Positions 8,840-17,340 are shown, numbered from the stretch's first letter. The stretch: DNA of 64,000 nt from Evansella halocellulosilytica (GCF_002335745.1 NZ_NIST01000001.1:2080039-2144038); one strand, 5' to 3'. Program-made: numbers and translations. Notes: generated by a model from the sequence alone, not told the origin.

Positions 8840-9853
8840 TCATTTCGTATTTAAATGGGTTATTGGCACTTCGGGGAAAAGGCATTCTTCTAAACGTTCC
8901 GCTATCATTTGTTTATCAAGCTGGTAGCCAATAAACAATAACTCCGTTAAAAAAGGAGCGCTCACTCCCTTTCCATAAAGAGAAATGTCTGAGTGAAATT
9001 CAATGGATGGACCTATTTGTGAAATATAATAGATCTCCTCCCCGATTGTTGGAGTGCACATCCCTTTTGTACGTAATAATCCGTCCGGGAGGTTATTGAA
9101 AAAATTCTCCAGTTTATTGAGATCGATCGGAAGATGACTTTGATATACGAACGTATTCATTCCGTGACCGCCAACGAATGATAATGGTGATGTTCGTTTA
9201 AATAGCTCAATTTGGTGTTTGTAAAGTGAGTGTGAAGGATAAACATTTTCCTCGAAATCAGTCTTCATAGTCATGAATTGTTCAATAGTGAAAATATTCG
9301 CTAACGGCTGAAGTTTTCGAATGAAACAAATTAATTCAGCCAGGTAATCATCTGGAGCATTCTTTGCATTGGATAAAATGATTGTGTGAGCCTCTTCTAA
9401 GGTAGTAATGAAAAGTTCTCCTAATGTATAGGCATCCTGTCTGTTCATAAGTGTGTCGCTCGAAGAATAATCGAACCAAAAACGTTCCGCATCAAGAACA
9501 TAGATATGCTCCTGTAAACGTGAGAAGGGGTATATGTCGTAGAGTGATTCCACTTGAAAGCTAATCGGCACATCGATAATCATTTGAGCATTGTCTTTAT
9601 CGTTTCGTCTGTTAGTTAAAATAGAAGAAAGCTCCTCAGATGTAGCTGCTTTTACGTCATGAACAACCTCTCTAATCACACTTTTTCGAATAGAATGAGG
9701 TTCATTTACATAGTTTTCTTTTCTCATTCTATCTTCATAAAGAAGGATTTCCCGATTGGGTTCTATTTTCTTAAGATGCTTTAGAACATCCGTTTTTTCT
9801 GAATCAGAGATCCCCGTTACAAGAATGTAAGGAATGTGTTCTTTCGGATTCAT
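8840..9853 (-). CDS. Degenerate COG0523-like protein (probable pseudo-GTPase)
   Basis: The 337-residue protein aligns along its length with the YciC-type GTPases nearby. VLDAERFWFDYSSSDTLMNRQDA matches [23 protein letters not shown], and the CobW_C region (TFVYQSHLP.. LLRTKGMCTP.. SQIGPSIEF.. LLFIGYQLD) is well kept. The catalytic motifs are not: GYLGSGKT has become GISDSEKT (14-21), CxCC is absent, ESTG became DVPI, and NKxD became SNAK. It should not hydrolyse GTP normally. The gene is downstream of zinc-free S14 and therefore of a Zur box. ATG at 9853 has AAGGAG 7 bases upstream. The uninterrupted frame argues for a kept function, perhaps as partner or regulator of the active paralogues. 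Confidence 0.82.
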   Translation of the reverse strand: MNPKEHIPYILVTGISDSEKTDVLKHLKKIEPNREILLYEDRMRKENYVNEPHSIRKSVIREVVHDVKAATSEELSSILTNRRNDKDNAQMIIDVPISFQVESLYDIYPFSRLQEHIYVLDAERFWFDYSSSDTLMNRQDAYTLGELFITTLEEAHTIILSNAKNAPDDYLAELICFIRKLQPLANIFTIEQFMTMKTDFEENVYPSHSLYKHQIELFKRTSPLSFVGGHGMNTFVYQSHLPIDLNKLENFFNNLPDGLLRTKGMCTPTIGEEIYYISQIGPSIEFHSDISLYGKGVSAPFLTELLFIGYQLDKQMIAERLEECLFPEVPITHLNTK

Positions 9854-9874
9854 CTTACCTCTCCTTCTTATGCT

Positions 9875-9903
9875 GGAAAAGAACACCCGTGAAGGGCGAG
9901 TGT
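9875..9903 (-). terminator. Weak terminator between rpsN and pseudo-GTPase gene
   Basis: On the minus strand, ACACTCG and CGGGTGT can pair (9883-9903) before TCTTTTCC. It may only reduce read-through, because no promoter is seen before the downstream gene. Confidence 0.35.
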
Positions 9904-9952
9904 GCCGTTACAATCCTTTGTGACAAAGGGTTGGTGAGAACCATATGTTTCT

Positions 9953-10222
9953 TTACCAGCTGGATTTCTTCACCCCTGGAATTTGTCCTTTGTGAGCTAA
10001 TTCCCGAAATGCAATTCTAGACAGTTTAAACTTACGTAACACACCTCGTGGTCTTCCGGTCATTTCGCACCTTCTTGTTAACCGGGTCGGGGAGGAATCC
10101 CTTGGCAGTTTTCTTAATGCTTCGTAGTCTCCTTTTTCTTTTAATTCCCTTCTTAAATCAGCATATTGAGCAACAAGCGCTTGGCGTTTTTTCTCTTTTG
10201 CAACCTTTGATTTTTTAGCCAT
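9953..10222 (-). CDS. rpsN: Ribosomal protein S14, zinc-independent paralogue
   Basis: This 89-residue S14 lacks the two CxxC zinc-ribbon motifs of the housekeeping form and has a single cysteine in [21 protein letters not shown]. In Bacillus the zinc-free form (YhzA/RpsN2) replaces zinc S14 during zinc starvation. A Zur box lies between its promoter and start codon, which fits exactly. RBS AAAGGAG precedes the ATG. Confidence 0.96.
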   Translation of the reverse strand: MAKKSKVAKEKKRQALVAQYADLRRELKEKGDYEALRKLPRDSSPTRLTRRCEMTGRPRGVLRKFKLSRIAFRELAHKGQIPGVKKSSW

Positions 10223-10242
10223 ATTCGAAATCTCCTTTCATT

Positions 10243-10306
10243 AAAGCGTAATGATTACGATTTGAATCATGTAAGTATCATAACGAAAGATAGAAAAGAA
10301 AGTCAA
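10243..10306 (-). promoter_or_regulatory. SigA promoter with Zur box (rpsN)
   Basis: On the minus strand, TTGACT (10301-10306) and TATGAT (10277-10282) have 18-base spacing. They are followed by the box AAATCGTAATCATTACGCTTT (shown at 10243-10263), one mismatch from a perfect palindrome. Confidence 0.9.
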
Positions 10307-10321
10307 CTGTTACACATTTTT

Positions 10322-10373
10322 TTGACAATAAAAAAAGAAAAGCGTAAAATACAAATCGTAATAGTTACGATTT
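10322..10373 (+). promoter_or_regulatory. SigA promoter with Zur box (zinc operon 3)
   Basis: TTGACA (10322-10327), 17 bases, then TAAAAT (10345-10350), followed by the palindrome AAATCGTAATAGTTACGATTT at 10353-10373. It is arranged back to back with the rpsN promoter. Confidence 0.93.
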
Positions 10374-10462
10374 ACACTGTGGATGTCCAAAAAAGCAACT
10401 ATGAATGAGGGGAACACGCTGACGTTTCCCCTCTATCATGTTGCTAAATAGGAGGGAAAATA

Positions 10463-11665
10463 ATGGAGAGGAAAATACCAGTAACTGTATTAAGCGGCTA
10501 TTTAGGATCAGGGAAAACGACAATATTAAATCATATGTTGAAAAATCGAGACGGGTTAAAAGTTGCTGTCATTGTGAATGACATGAGTGAAGTCAATATC
10601 GATGCAGAATTAGTCAAGCAAGGAGGAGAACTTGCGAGAACTGAGGAAAAGCTCGTGGAGATGTCTAATGGATGCATTTGCTGTACATTAAGGGAAGACT
10701 TACTAGTAGAAGTTGAAAAATTAGCGAATGCCGGAAATATTGATTACATTATGATCGAATCAACGGGGATAAGTAAACCCGTTCCGGTTGCGCAAACCTT
10801 TTCCTATATTGATGAAGAACTAGGGATCGATTTAACGAGGTTTTGCCAATTGGATACAATGGTGACGGTCGTCGATGCCAATCGGTTTTGGAAAGATTTC
10901 CGGTCTGGGGACAGTTTATTAGATCGAAAGGAAGCGCTAGGTGAAGAAGATACGAGAGAGATTGCTGACTTACTTATTGATCAGATTGAATTTTGTGATG
11001 TACTCGTCTTGAACAAATGTGACCTTGTGTCTGAGGAAGCTCTAGCCAAACTTGAAAAGGTGCTTAGAACTCTTCAGCCAAAAGCAAAAATGATTCGCAC
11101 GACAAATGGGAATGTTTCTCCAAGTGACATTTTAAACACGAATTTGTTTAACTTTGAAGAAGCGAGTTCTTCGGCAGGATGGATTCGTGAATTAACACAT
11201 GGGCATGATCAACATACACCAGAAACTGAGGAATATGGAATTTCATCTTTTGTCTATATGAGAAGATTACCTTTTCATTCCGAACGTTTTTACCAATTTG
11301 TTCAAGCGATGCCAAGTGAAGTCGTAAGGGCGAAGGGGATCGCTTGGTGCGCAAGTCGAAATAACCTTGCCTTGCTCATGTCGCAAGCAGGCCCATCTGT
11401 TTCGATTGAACCGATTTCATACTGGGTAGGTTCGTTACCAAAAGCTGAACAGCAGCAAATGTTAAGAGAAAACCCGCAACTGCTTGATGATTGGGATCCA
11501 CAATTTGGTGACCGTCATACGAAGCTAGTTTTTATAGGGACAGATTTAAATAAAGAAGAAATCATTCAACAATTAGACCAATGCCTGTTAACAGCGACTG
11601 AATATGACTCGGATTGGTCACTCCTTACGGATCCATTTAAGTGGCAGCTGCAAAAAAATAACTAG
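10463..11665 (+). CDS. COG0523 GTPase, YciC/ZagA-type zinc metallochaperone (1)
   Basis: The 400-residue product matches the length and motifs of Bacillus YciC/ZagA: P-loop GYLGSGKT (12-19), CICC (71-74), ESTG (99-102), NKCD (184-187), histidines H246, H248 and H251 before the CobW_C domain, and a C-terminal LVFIGTDL strand. In B. subtilis ZagA supports FolE under zinc limitation. Here it is first in a Zur operon with dcd 15 bp downstream. It shares about two thirds of visible positions with the paralogue at 13713. RBS GGAGGG. Confidence 0.94.
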   Translation: MERKIPVTVLSGYLGSGKTTILNHMLKNRDGLKVAVIVNDMSEVNIDAELVKQGGELARTEEKLVEMSNGCICCTLREDLLVEVEKLANAGNIDYIMIESTGISKPVPVAQTFSYIDEELGIDLTRFCQLDTMVTVVDANRFWKDFRSGDSLLDRKEALGEEDTREIADLLIDQIEFCDVLVLNKCDLVSEEALAKLEKVLRTLQPKAKMIRTTNGNVSPSDILNTNLFNFEEASSSAGWIRELTHGHDQHTPETEEYGISSFVYMRRLPFHSERFYQFVQAMPSEVVRAKGIAWCASRNNLALLMSQAGPSVSIEPISYWVGSLPKAEQQQMLRENPQLLDDWDPQFGDRHTKLVFIGTDLNKEEIIQQLDQCLLTATEYDSDWSLLTDPFKWQLQKNN

Positions 11666-11680
11666 GGAGTAAAAAATATT

Positions 11681-12220
11681 ATGATTTTATCGGGGAAAAC
11701 GATTTTATCAAAGCAGACAAAAGGAGAACTACTGATTGAACCTCTCACAAAAGAACAAGTTCAGCCAGCTTCTATCGATTTACGATTAGGTAGCCATTTT
11801 TTAGCAGTTGATGAACATAACAATCAAGTACTCTCGATGGAAAAAGAAGCGAACTATAGAGAGGTTCATTCAGAACAGAGTATTATTCTTCCACCGCAAT
11901 CATTTTTGTTAGCGACAACGGTGGAAAAAATCGAGCTTCCGAACAATTTAACTGCATTTGTTGAAGGACGTAGTTCGATTGGAAGGTTAGGGTTATTTAT
12001 CCAAAGTGCTGGCTGGGTCGATCCAGGGTTCAAAGGAGAAATTACGTTAGAGTTGTATAATGCGAACCGACTTCCAATAGAATTAATAGTCGGACGGAGA
12101 ATTTGCCAATTAGTCATTGCTGAAGTCAATGAAGAGGCCGTTCCTTACAATGGGAAATATCTCTATCAGTCAGGGGCGACGAATAGTAGAGTATATGCGG
12201 ATCAAGATATAGAAACCTAG
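11681..12220 (+). CDS. dcd: dCTP deaminase family protein
   Basis: The 179-residue protein has the Dcd/dUTPase fold motifs: IDLRLG (32-37), [12 protein letters not shown] (94-105; catalytic Ser/Arg), [17 protein letters not shown] (111-127; E124 equals the catalytic Glu of E. coli Dcd) and a Gly-rich tail QSGATNSR that closes over substrate. It deaminates dCTP to dUTP without zinc, whereas dCMP and cytidine deaminases need zinc. Its place behind a Zur box suggests a zinc-sparing route to dUMP/dTMP. It could be the bifunctional DCD-DUT type. The 15-bp gap to the GTPase gene indicates one transcript. Confidence 0.9.
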   Translation: MILSGKTILSKQTKGELLIEPLTKEQVQPASIDLRLGSHFLAVDEHNNQVLSMEKEANYREVHSEQSIILPPQSFLLATTVEKIELPNNLTAFVEGRSSIGRLGLFIQSAGWVDPGFKGEITLELYNANRLPIELIVGRRICQLVIAEVNEEAVPYNGKYLYQSGATNSRVYADQDIET

Positions 12221-12237
12221 ACTCCTGATTTAAATAG

Positions 12238-12258
12238 GAACAATTACGATTTGAACTG
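12238..12258. promoter_or_regulatory. Decayed Zur-box half-site
   Basis: AATTACGATTTGAA keeps the right half of the Zur palindrome, but the left half is not conserved. No promoter is apparent. It may be a relic of an earlier operon boundary. Confidence 0.3.
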
Positions 12259-12281
12259 AGTATGGATAGAAGGAAACCGTT

Positions 12282-12372
12282 GATTGTGCGCAACTTCTGT
12301 ACGATTGCGCGCAACATCTGTATGATTGTACGCAACTTCTTCATGATTGCGCGCAACTCTATATGATTGTGC
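12282..12372. repeat. Tandem 21-bp repeat (about 4.4 units)
   Basis: Units begin GATTGYGCGCAACWTCTGTAT, at 12282, 12303, 12324 (GATTGTACGCAAC) and 12345 (20 bp), with a partial unit at 12365. They fill the gap between dcd and the next Zur promoter. The short open frame across them is not supported by codon pattern or RBS. Confidence 0.85.
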
Positions 12373-12419
12373 GATTTTATGGCTCTATTGATTACGTATT
12401 TAGAGTAAAAATCTCCCGG

Positions 12420-12471
12420 TTGCAATTCAAGCCGATATCTTATATGATATAAATCGTAATTGTTACGATTT
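12420..12471 (+). promoter_or_regulatory. SigA promoter with Zur box (zinc operon 4)
   Basis: TTGCAA (12420-12425), 17 bases, then TATGAT (12443-12448), followed by AAATCGTAATTGTTACGATTT at 12451-12471, a near-perfect palindrome identical in layout to the other boxes. Confidence 0.92.
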
Positions 12472-12497
12472 GACCAAAATGAACAGGTGGTGATTGA

Positions 12498-13667
12498 TTG
12501 TTAGACTGGATAATCATTGGAGGAGGCATTCACGGATGTACGGTTACCAACTTCCTCCTGAAAAGCGGAAAGACGACAACTGATAAAATACGAATCATTG
12601 ACCCGCATCCAGAGCCTATGTATAAATGGCGGCGAAATACAGCGTTTATCGGGATGGAATTTCTTCGTTCACCTTCTGTTCACCATATTGATGTCGATCC
12701 ACTCGCGTTGGAGAAGTATGCAAAAAAGAACAATGAATCAAACCGATTGTATGGAAAATATGACAGACCGTCTTTAAGCATCTTTAATGAATATTGTGAC
12801 AAGATTGTTGAGGATGTTGGATTACGTCAAACTTGGGTGAAAGGGAAGGTCAATGGAGTTTTTAAGGAACAGGATGATTGGTGCGTGCAAACTGAAAGCG
12901 GCCAACGTTTTCATAGTAAACATGTCGTCATTGCTATTAGTATTAATCATCGTTTAAACATTCCGGATTGGGCAAAGGAGATCAACGAAGAAAAAGCGTC
13001 AGCCTATCATGTATTTAATGAATCATTGACAAATGTCACCGAACTTAGCCCTCCGATTACTGTCATTGGCGGGGGGATTACTGCCGCACATACGGCAATA
13101 AAACTTTCATCTATTTATCCCGGCAAAGTGACATTACTAAAAAGACACCCATTTAGAATCCATTCATTTGATAGCGACCCTGGCTGGCTCGGTCCAAAGT
13201 ATATGGCTTCATTTAATAAGGTAAAAGACTATAGCAAACGGAGAATAATGATCAATGAAGCAAGACATCGAGGTTCATTGACCCGAGAGTTGTATCATCG
13301 GTTATTGCATTTACGAAACGATGGAAGTTTGTCAATTGTTGAGGGAGAAGTGGAAGATGTAAAACAGGAGAACAACGATCCGTTAACGTTGCATTTAAAA
13401 GACGGGCAGCATATTAATACAAGTTCTATTCTCTTCGCTACTGGGTTTATCCCATCATTCCCAAATGAAGAGTGGTTGATTGATTTAATGAAAAGAGAAG
13501 ATCTTCAATGTGCAAACTGTGGCTATCCTATTGTTCGATCTTCTTTGGAGTGGTGCCAGCATTTGTTTGTAACAGGTCCGTTAAGTGAATTAGAACTAGG
13601 TCCTGTGGCAAGAAATATTTCAGGAGCGAGGAGAGCAGCAGAGCGGATTGTTCAAAATATAAACTAA
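12498..13667 (+). CDS. FAD/NAD(P)-binding oxidoreductase, N-monooxygenase-like
   Basis: The 389-residue protein has an N-terminal FAD site (IIIGGGIHG, 6-14) and an internal NAD(P) site (VIGGGITAAHTA, about 189-200), plus ATGFIPS before the C-terminus. This arrangement is that of the lysine/ornithine N-monooxygenase and flavin monooxygenase superfamily. CANCGYP is a C-terminal CxxC. TTG start with AGGTGG 7 bases upstream. It is Zur-controlled and forms an operon with the third COG0523 gene. The substrate is unknown; a role in making or altering a zinc-binding small molecule is possible but unproven. Confidence 0.75.
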   Translation: MLDWIIIGGGIHGCTVTNFLLKSGKTTTDKIRIIDPHPEPMYKWRRNTAFIGMEFLRSPSVHHIDVDPLALEKYAKKNNESNRLYGKYDRPSLSIFNEYCDKIVEDVGLRQTWVKGKVNGVFKEQDDWCVQTESGQRFHSKHVVIAISINHRLNIPDWAKEINEEKASAYHVFNESLTNVTELSPPITVIGGGITAAHTAIKLSSIYPGKVTLLKRHPFRIHSFDSDPGWLGPKYMASFNKVKDYSKRRIMINEARHRGSLTRELYHRLLHLRNDGSLSIVEGEVEDVKQENNDPLTLHLKDGQHINTSSILFATGFIPSFPNEEWLIDLMKREDLQCANCGYPIVRSSLEWCQHLFVTGPLSELELGPVARNISGARRAAERIVQNIN

Positions 13668-13712
13668 TTTTCGTAATGAATATGATTATCGATTGGAGAA
13701 AGGGTGCTAACA

Positions 13713-14894
13713 TTGGACCGAAAAATACCAGTAACGGTTTTAAGCGGATATTTAGGATCAGGAAAAACAACATTGTTAAATCACATTTTAGCAAATAAAG
13801 AAAATAAGAAAATAGCTGTTATCGTAAATGACATGAGTGAAGTAAATATTGATGCTTCTATGATCAAGCAAGGCACATTTGCCCGTTCAGAAGAGAAGCT
13901 CGTCGAGTTGCAAAACGGCTGCATTTGCTGTACGTTACGGGAGGACCTTATTATAGAAGTAGAAAAATTAGTTCAAGCCGGGAATATTGACTATATTGTC
14001 ATTGAATCCACGGGAATTTCCGAACCGATTCCGGTTGCTCAATCGTTTACGTATATGGATGAGGAATTGGGCATAAATCTTCCAGAGTTATGTCACTTAG
14101 ATACAATGGTGACAGTCGTGGATGCGAATCGTTTTTGGGATGACTATGCTTCAGGTGAAAGCTTGCTGGATCGAAAGCAAACGGATGATGAGAATGATGT
14201 ACGTGAAGTCGTTGACTTATTAATTGATCAAATCGAATTTGCGAACGTGATCGTTTTAAATAAAACAGACCTCGTCAGTCGTGAAGATGTTCAGGAGCTA
14301 AAAGGCGTATTAATGAAATTGAATCCAGAAGCAACGATCATTGAAAGTATCCATACAAACGTACCTTTAAATCAAATTATCGATACAAATGCCTTTGATT
14401 TTGAAAAAGCAAGTCAAGGAGCTGGATGGATTAAGGAACTGAATGAGGAGCATGTTCCTGAAACGGATGAATATGGAATTCAGTCATTCGTATACAAACG
14501 AAGACGTCCATTTCATCCAGAAAGATGGAAGCAATGGTTGGAAAGTTGGCCGGAAGACGTAGTCCGTGCAAAAGGCTTCTTTTGGCTTTCCACACGAAAT
14601 AATATGGCAGGACTATTATCGCAAGCCGGATCTTCTTTAACGATCCAAGGTGCAGGAGAGTGGGTCGCTGCATATCCGGAAGAAGAAAGAGAACAAGTAT
14701 TAAAAGAAGAACCAGAGCTTTTAGAGCAGTGGGATCCGAAGTTCGGAGACCGAGTAACAGAGCTCGTTTTTATCGGCATTGAGATGGATCAGAATGAAGT
14801 CGAAGCTTCACTTGACACATGTTTGTTAACCGATCAAGAAATGGAAGAAGACTGGGTAACTTTCGAGGATCCACTGCCAGCTTATACTTATTAA
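13713..14894 (+). CDS. COG0523 GTPase, YciC/ZagA-type zinc metallochaperone (2)
   Basis: The protein (about 393 residues) is a close paralogue of the one at 10463: [47 protein letters not shown] and LNKTDLV are all present. It lacks the histidine cluster before the CobW_C domain (only [11 protein letters not shown]), unlike its paralogue. TTG at 13713 gives exact N-terminal agreement with the paralogue; GTG at 13704 is an alternative with GGAG upstream. It is second in the operon behind the FAD oxidoreductase, which may hint at its client. Confidence 0.92.
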   Translation: MDRKIPVTVLSGYLGSGKTTLLNHILANKENKKIAVIVNDMSEVNIDASMIKQGTFARSEEKLVELQNGCICCTLREDLIIEVEKLVQAGNIDYIVIESTGISEPIPVAQSFTYMDEELGINLPELCHLDTMVTVVDANRFWDDYASGESLLDRKQTDDENDVREVVDLLIDQIEFANVIVLNKTDLVSREDVQELKGVLMKLNPEATIIESIHTNVPLNQIIDTNAFDFEKASQGAGWIKELNEEHVPETDEYGIQSFVYKRRRPFHPERWKQWLESWPEDVVRAKGFFWLSTRNNMAGLLSQAGSSLTIQGAGEWVAAYPEEEREQVLKEEPELLEQWDPKFGDRVTELVFIGIEMDQNEVEASLDTCLLTDQEMEEDWVTFEDPLPAYTY

Positions 14895-14956
14895 TTGGCT
14901 CATACGCAAACGATACTTGACGATCGTTTTAAAAAGTCTGTTAATCTAGAATCTGA

Positions 14957-15002
14957 AACAACCTTTGCAAGCCTCGATGTTTGACTTGTAAAGGTTGTTT
15001 TT
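14957..15002 (+). terminator. Intrinsic terminator of zinc operon 4
   Basis: AACAACCTTT (14957-14966) pairs with AAAGGTTGTT (14990-14999), followed by TTT. A 23-base loop. Confidence 0.75.
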
Positions 15003-15092
15003 AAACTTGTATCGGGGTTGTAACTTTTTGAATCTTGACAGTGCTTTACAGTCAAATGTTGTTGACATACAAATAAAAAATCTAAACAGGAA

Positions 15093-15124
15093 GAGACGAA
15101 CCTGTCAGAAGGTTCGTCTTTTCT
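15093..15124. terminator. Terminator between convergent genes
   Basis: AGACGAACCT and AGGTTCGTCT form a 10-bp stem with TTTT on the plus side and an A-rich left flank. It closes the minus-strand HD gene and backs up the terminator above. Confidence 0.75.
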
Positions 15125-16094
15125 AATACGAAAAATAATACCTTTTTACAAATGAACGAATATCGTCTAATTGTTTTTCGGATTCGTAGGAAAGAGAACA
15201 AAGTGGAGTTCCATCTACTAACGGGGTTTTGTCATAAACCTTACTCACTTCCACTTTTTCGGCACCAGCTACGTAACCGTCTTGAATTGTGATTTTTTCA
15301 GGATGTAGCATAATGACCGTTAATATTTCGTTTACCTCATCCAAATCAGCGTCTCGTAACTGTTGCAGCAACTCATGATTCGTTAAGGAGGTAATGGACT
15401 GTAAACCAATCTTTTTTTGCTCCGTAAAAATAAAAATTGCTTTTGCTAGTAACGCATCTAAAGCGAGAACGACGGGATGTAAGAACGTTTTGTGATCCTC
15501 ATAAATAGCTGACATAATATGCTTACTCGTTTCCAAATCAGCTTCTACGTAGTTTCCGCTAAAAGAAATGTTTTTCAAAATCGAAGATGGTTTGACGTGC
15601 ATTTTTCCAAGCATATAACAATCTCGCAAAAAACTATCTAAATGATCTGCGCTTAGAAATGATGTTTTATGGGCCAACGGGGAGTCCTCGTTAAGAATGT
15701 GTGTGATCCTTTCAGGTGAAAAATCGTATTTTCGTAAAATGCTTGAAATCTCTTCTCCTTGAATCTTTTCCTCCGTAATGTCATGGTGGTTAAAATTAAG
15801 TGTTCGTTCAACTGCATGTGAAAAAGGAAGATGCCCGATATCGTGAAGAAGCGCAGCTAGTCTCAGTTCTTCCTTTTTTGGAAAAAATGTCGAGATAATC
15901 GTCCAAACGCCGACAGTATGCTCATATCTAGAATGCTTGGCAGAAGTGACATAAGAGCCGGTTCCATAATGGGATAAACCTTTCAATCTTCGAACCGTTT
16001 TTGAATGTAACAATTCAAATTCCCACGGATAAGGCTTAATACTCGTCTCATAAAAAGGATCATAAATCTCTTTTTCATTGTTGAATATATACAT
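15123..16094 (-). CDS. HD-domain phosphohydrolase (dNTPase-like)
   Basis: The 323-residue protein has the HD metal site: H in SRYEHTVGVW (about 59), HD in AALLHDIGHLPFSHAVE (about 84-85) and a later D in SADHLDSFLRD. This fits the SAMHD1/YwfO-like HD hydrolases that act on deoxynucleotides or other phosphate esters. The N-terminal YDPFYETSIKPYPWEFELLHSKTVRRLKGLSHYG is typical of the family. The gene is preceded by a long leader with an intrinsic terminator, which may set its expression. The substrate is not determined by sequence. Confidence 0.82.
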   Translation of the reverse strand: MYIFNNEKEIYDPFYETSIKPYPWEFELLHSKTVRRLKGLSHYGTGSYVTSAKHSRYEHTVGVWTIISTFFPKKEELRLAALLHDIGHLPFSHAVERTLNFNHHDITEEKIQGEEISSILRKYDFSPERITHILNEDSPLAHKTSFLSADHLDSFLRDCYMLGKMHVKPSSILKNISFSGNYVEADLETSKHIMSAIYEDHKTFLHPVVLALDALLAKAIFIFTEQKKIGLQSITSLTNHELLQQLRDADLDEVNEILTVIMLHPEKITIQDGYVAGAEKVEVSKVYDKTPLVDGTPLCSLSYESEKQLDDIRSFVKRYYFSY

Positions 16095-16115
16095 CTTCTT
16101 CCCCCTTAAGATACA

Positions 16116-16160
16116 AAATAAAAAGCCAGCTTCATATCTGGTAAGAGATACGAAGCCGGC
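16116..16160 (-). terminator. Leader terminator upstream of HD gene (possible attenuator)
   Basis: On the minus strand, GCCGGCTTCGTATCT pairs with AGATATGAAGCTGGC (15 bp, two non-Watson-Crick or mismatched positions) and is followed by TTTTTATTTT. A promoter lies upstream at 16232-16259, so RNA starting there would meet this hairpin after about 65 nt. It could also simply end the SDR gene transcript. Confidence 0.7.
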
Positions 16161-16231
16161 CCATTTTCATAAATGAGAGTGGAATGTCCACGGTTTATCA
16201 GCTCGTAGTAAATTGTTATAATATACCATCG

Positions 16232-16259
16232 ATTATACAATAGTTATTTTTGGAGTCAA
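16232..16259 (-). promoter_or_regulatory. Promoter of the HD-gene leader
   Basis: On the minus strand, TTGACT (16254-16259) and TATAAT (16232-16237) have 16-base spacing. The leader to 16161 contains the small hairpins GTGGA-CAT-TCCAC and CATTT-ATG-AAATG before the terminator. I do not recognise a known riboswitch in it. Confidence 0.6.
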
Positions 16260-16290
16260 CAGAAATAAATGTGATTTGATCGAACTATAT

Positions 16291-17010
16291 TTAAAATGGG
16301 TTCGTCGCCCATTGTGCAGCTGTTTTGATGAAGGTTCGCTGTTCGAGTTTAAGCTGGCTAACGATATATTCTGCAACGTCTTCTGCTTGAGTATATTTAT
16401 CGGGGGTTCTTTGATCATTATTTTTTCCACGAGTAAGGTCTGTTTCAACAAGGCTTGGCGTCAAGATACTTACGCGAATGTTATGCTTTCGTACTTCTTG
16501 CATAAGCGATTCACTCATCCCGATGACGGCAAATTTAGATGCACTATAAGCACTAGAGCCTTCTGTTCCTTTCAATCCGGACATTGAGGAGATGTTGACA
16601 ATGTCTCCTTTGTTACTTTCAATCATTCTAGGCAAGGCAGCTTGAGTGACATGGACGATTCCCATAACATTCGTATCAAGAACTTTACGCCAATCATCAG
16701 TTTGGAGATCAAGAAATGATCCTCTCACGCCAACCCCTGCATTGTTGATCAAAATATCGATGGAACCTAGCTTATTTTCAATCTTTTTCACAGCTTCGTG
16801 AGCGCCTGATTCATTCGCAACATCTGCAACTGCGGTAACAAAGTTGACGTCAAGTTCAGAAAGTTCCTTTCGAACGGACTCAAAACTCTCTTCTGAACGT
16901 GCAATTAGCCCGAGATCCACACCTTCTTTTGCGAGTGCAATAGCCGTTGCTTTACCAATTCCTCTGCTTCCTCCAGTGATCAGTGCTTTTTTACCGTTTA
17001 ATGATTGCAT
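16291..17010 (-). CDS. Short-chain dehydrogenase/reductase (FabG-like)
   Basis: The 239-residue SDR has NADP site TGGSRGIGKA (about 10-19), NNAG (about 87-90), catalytic Ser in NISSMSG and YSASK (about 150-154). Arg after the Gly-rich loop suggests NADPH. ATG at 17010 has AAAGGA upstream; the longer frame has no better site. It resembles 3-oxoacyl-ACP reductase-type SDRs of Bacillus; the substrate is unknown. It stands alone, between the repeats and the HD gene. Confidence 0.83.
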   Translation of the reverse strand: MQSLNGKKALITGGSRGIGKATAIALAKEGVDLGLIARSEESFESVRKELSELDVNFVTAVADVANESGAHEAVKKIENKLGSIDILINNAGVGVRGSFLDLQTDDWRKVLDTNVMGIVHVTQAALPRMIESNKGDIVNISSMSGLKGTEGSSAYSASKFAVIGMSESLMQEVRKHNIRVSILTPSLVETDLTRGKNNDQRTPDKYTQAEDVAEYIVSQLKLEQRTFIKTAAQWATNPF

Positions 17011-17149
17011 GTAGAAATCATCCTTTCTAAATCGTCTATGTATCCTATTGTAAACAGGACTCCAATGAATGAACAAAATTCTGCTCAACGTTTTGCACAG
17101 ATAGCTGTTAAAATACGTTCGTCAGTTCACAACTATGAGGGGTATATTA

Positions 17150-17340
17150 GACTTTTGGCGGCCATGAGATTCGTTAAATCGAGGAAAAGAGGCGAAATCG
17201 TTGTGTTTGAGGACATCAGATTCGTTATTGCCTGTAAAACATCAAAAATGATCGCCAAATGGCGATGATAGCGGAACCGATGTCCGTGAAATTGCTGAAA
17301 ACATCGTTTTTACAGGAGATAACGGAATGGATGTCCGCAC
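17150..17340. repeat. Intergenic palindromic repeat block
   Basis: Palindromes of the GCGGA-N7-TCCGC family occur at 17158-17174 (GCGGCCATGAGATTCGT), 17209-17225, 17271-17287 and 17322-17338. The first three match, in order and spacing, the block at 20603-20725. The interval from the SDR start to the PTS gene end (17011-17453) has no supported gene. Confidence 0.8.

Noticed and set aside
12126-12425. Minus-strand open frame over the 21-bp repeats
   Set aside because: It overlaps dcd and low-complexity repeats, and its product repeats LRTIIQML-like units from the DNA repeat.
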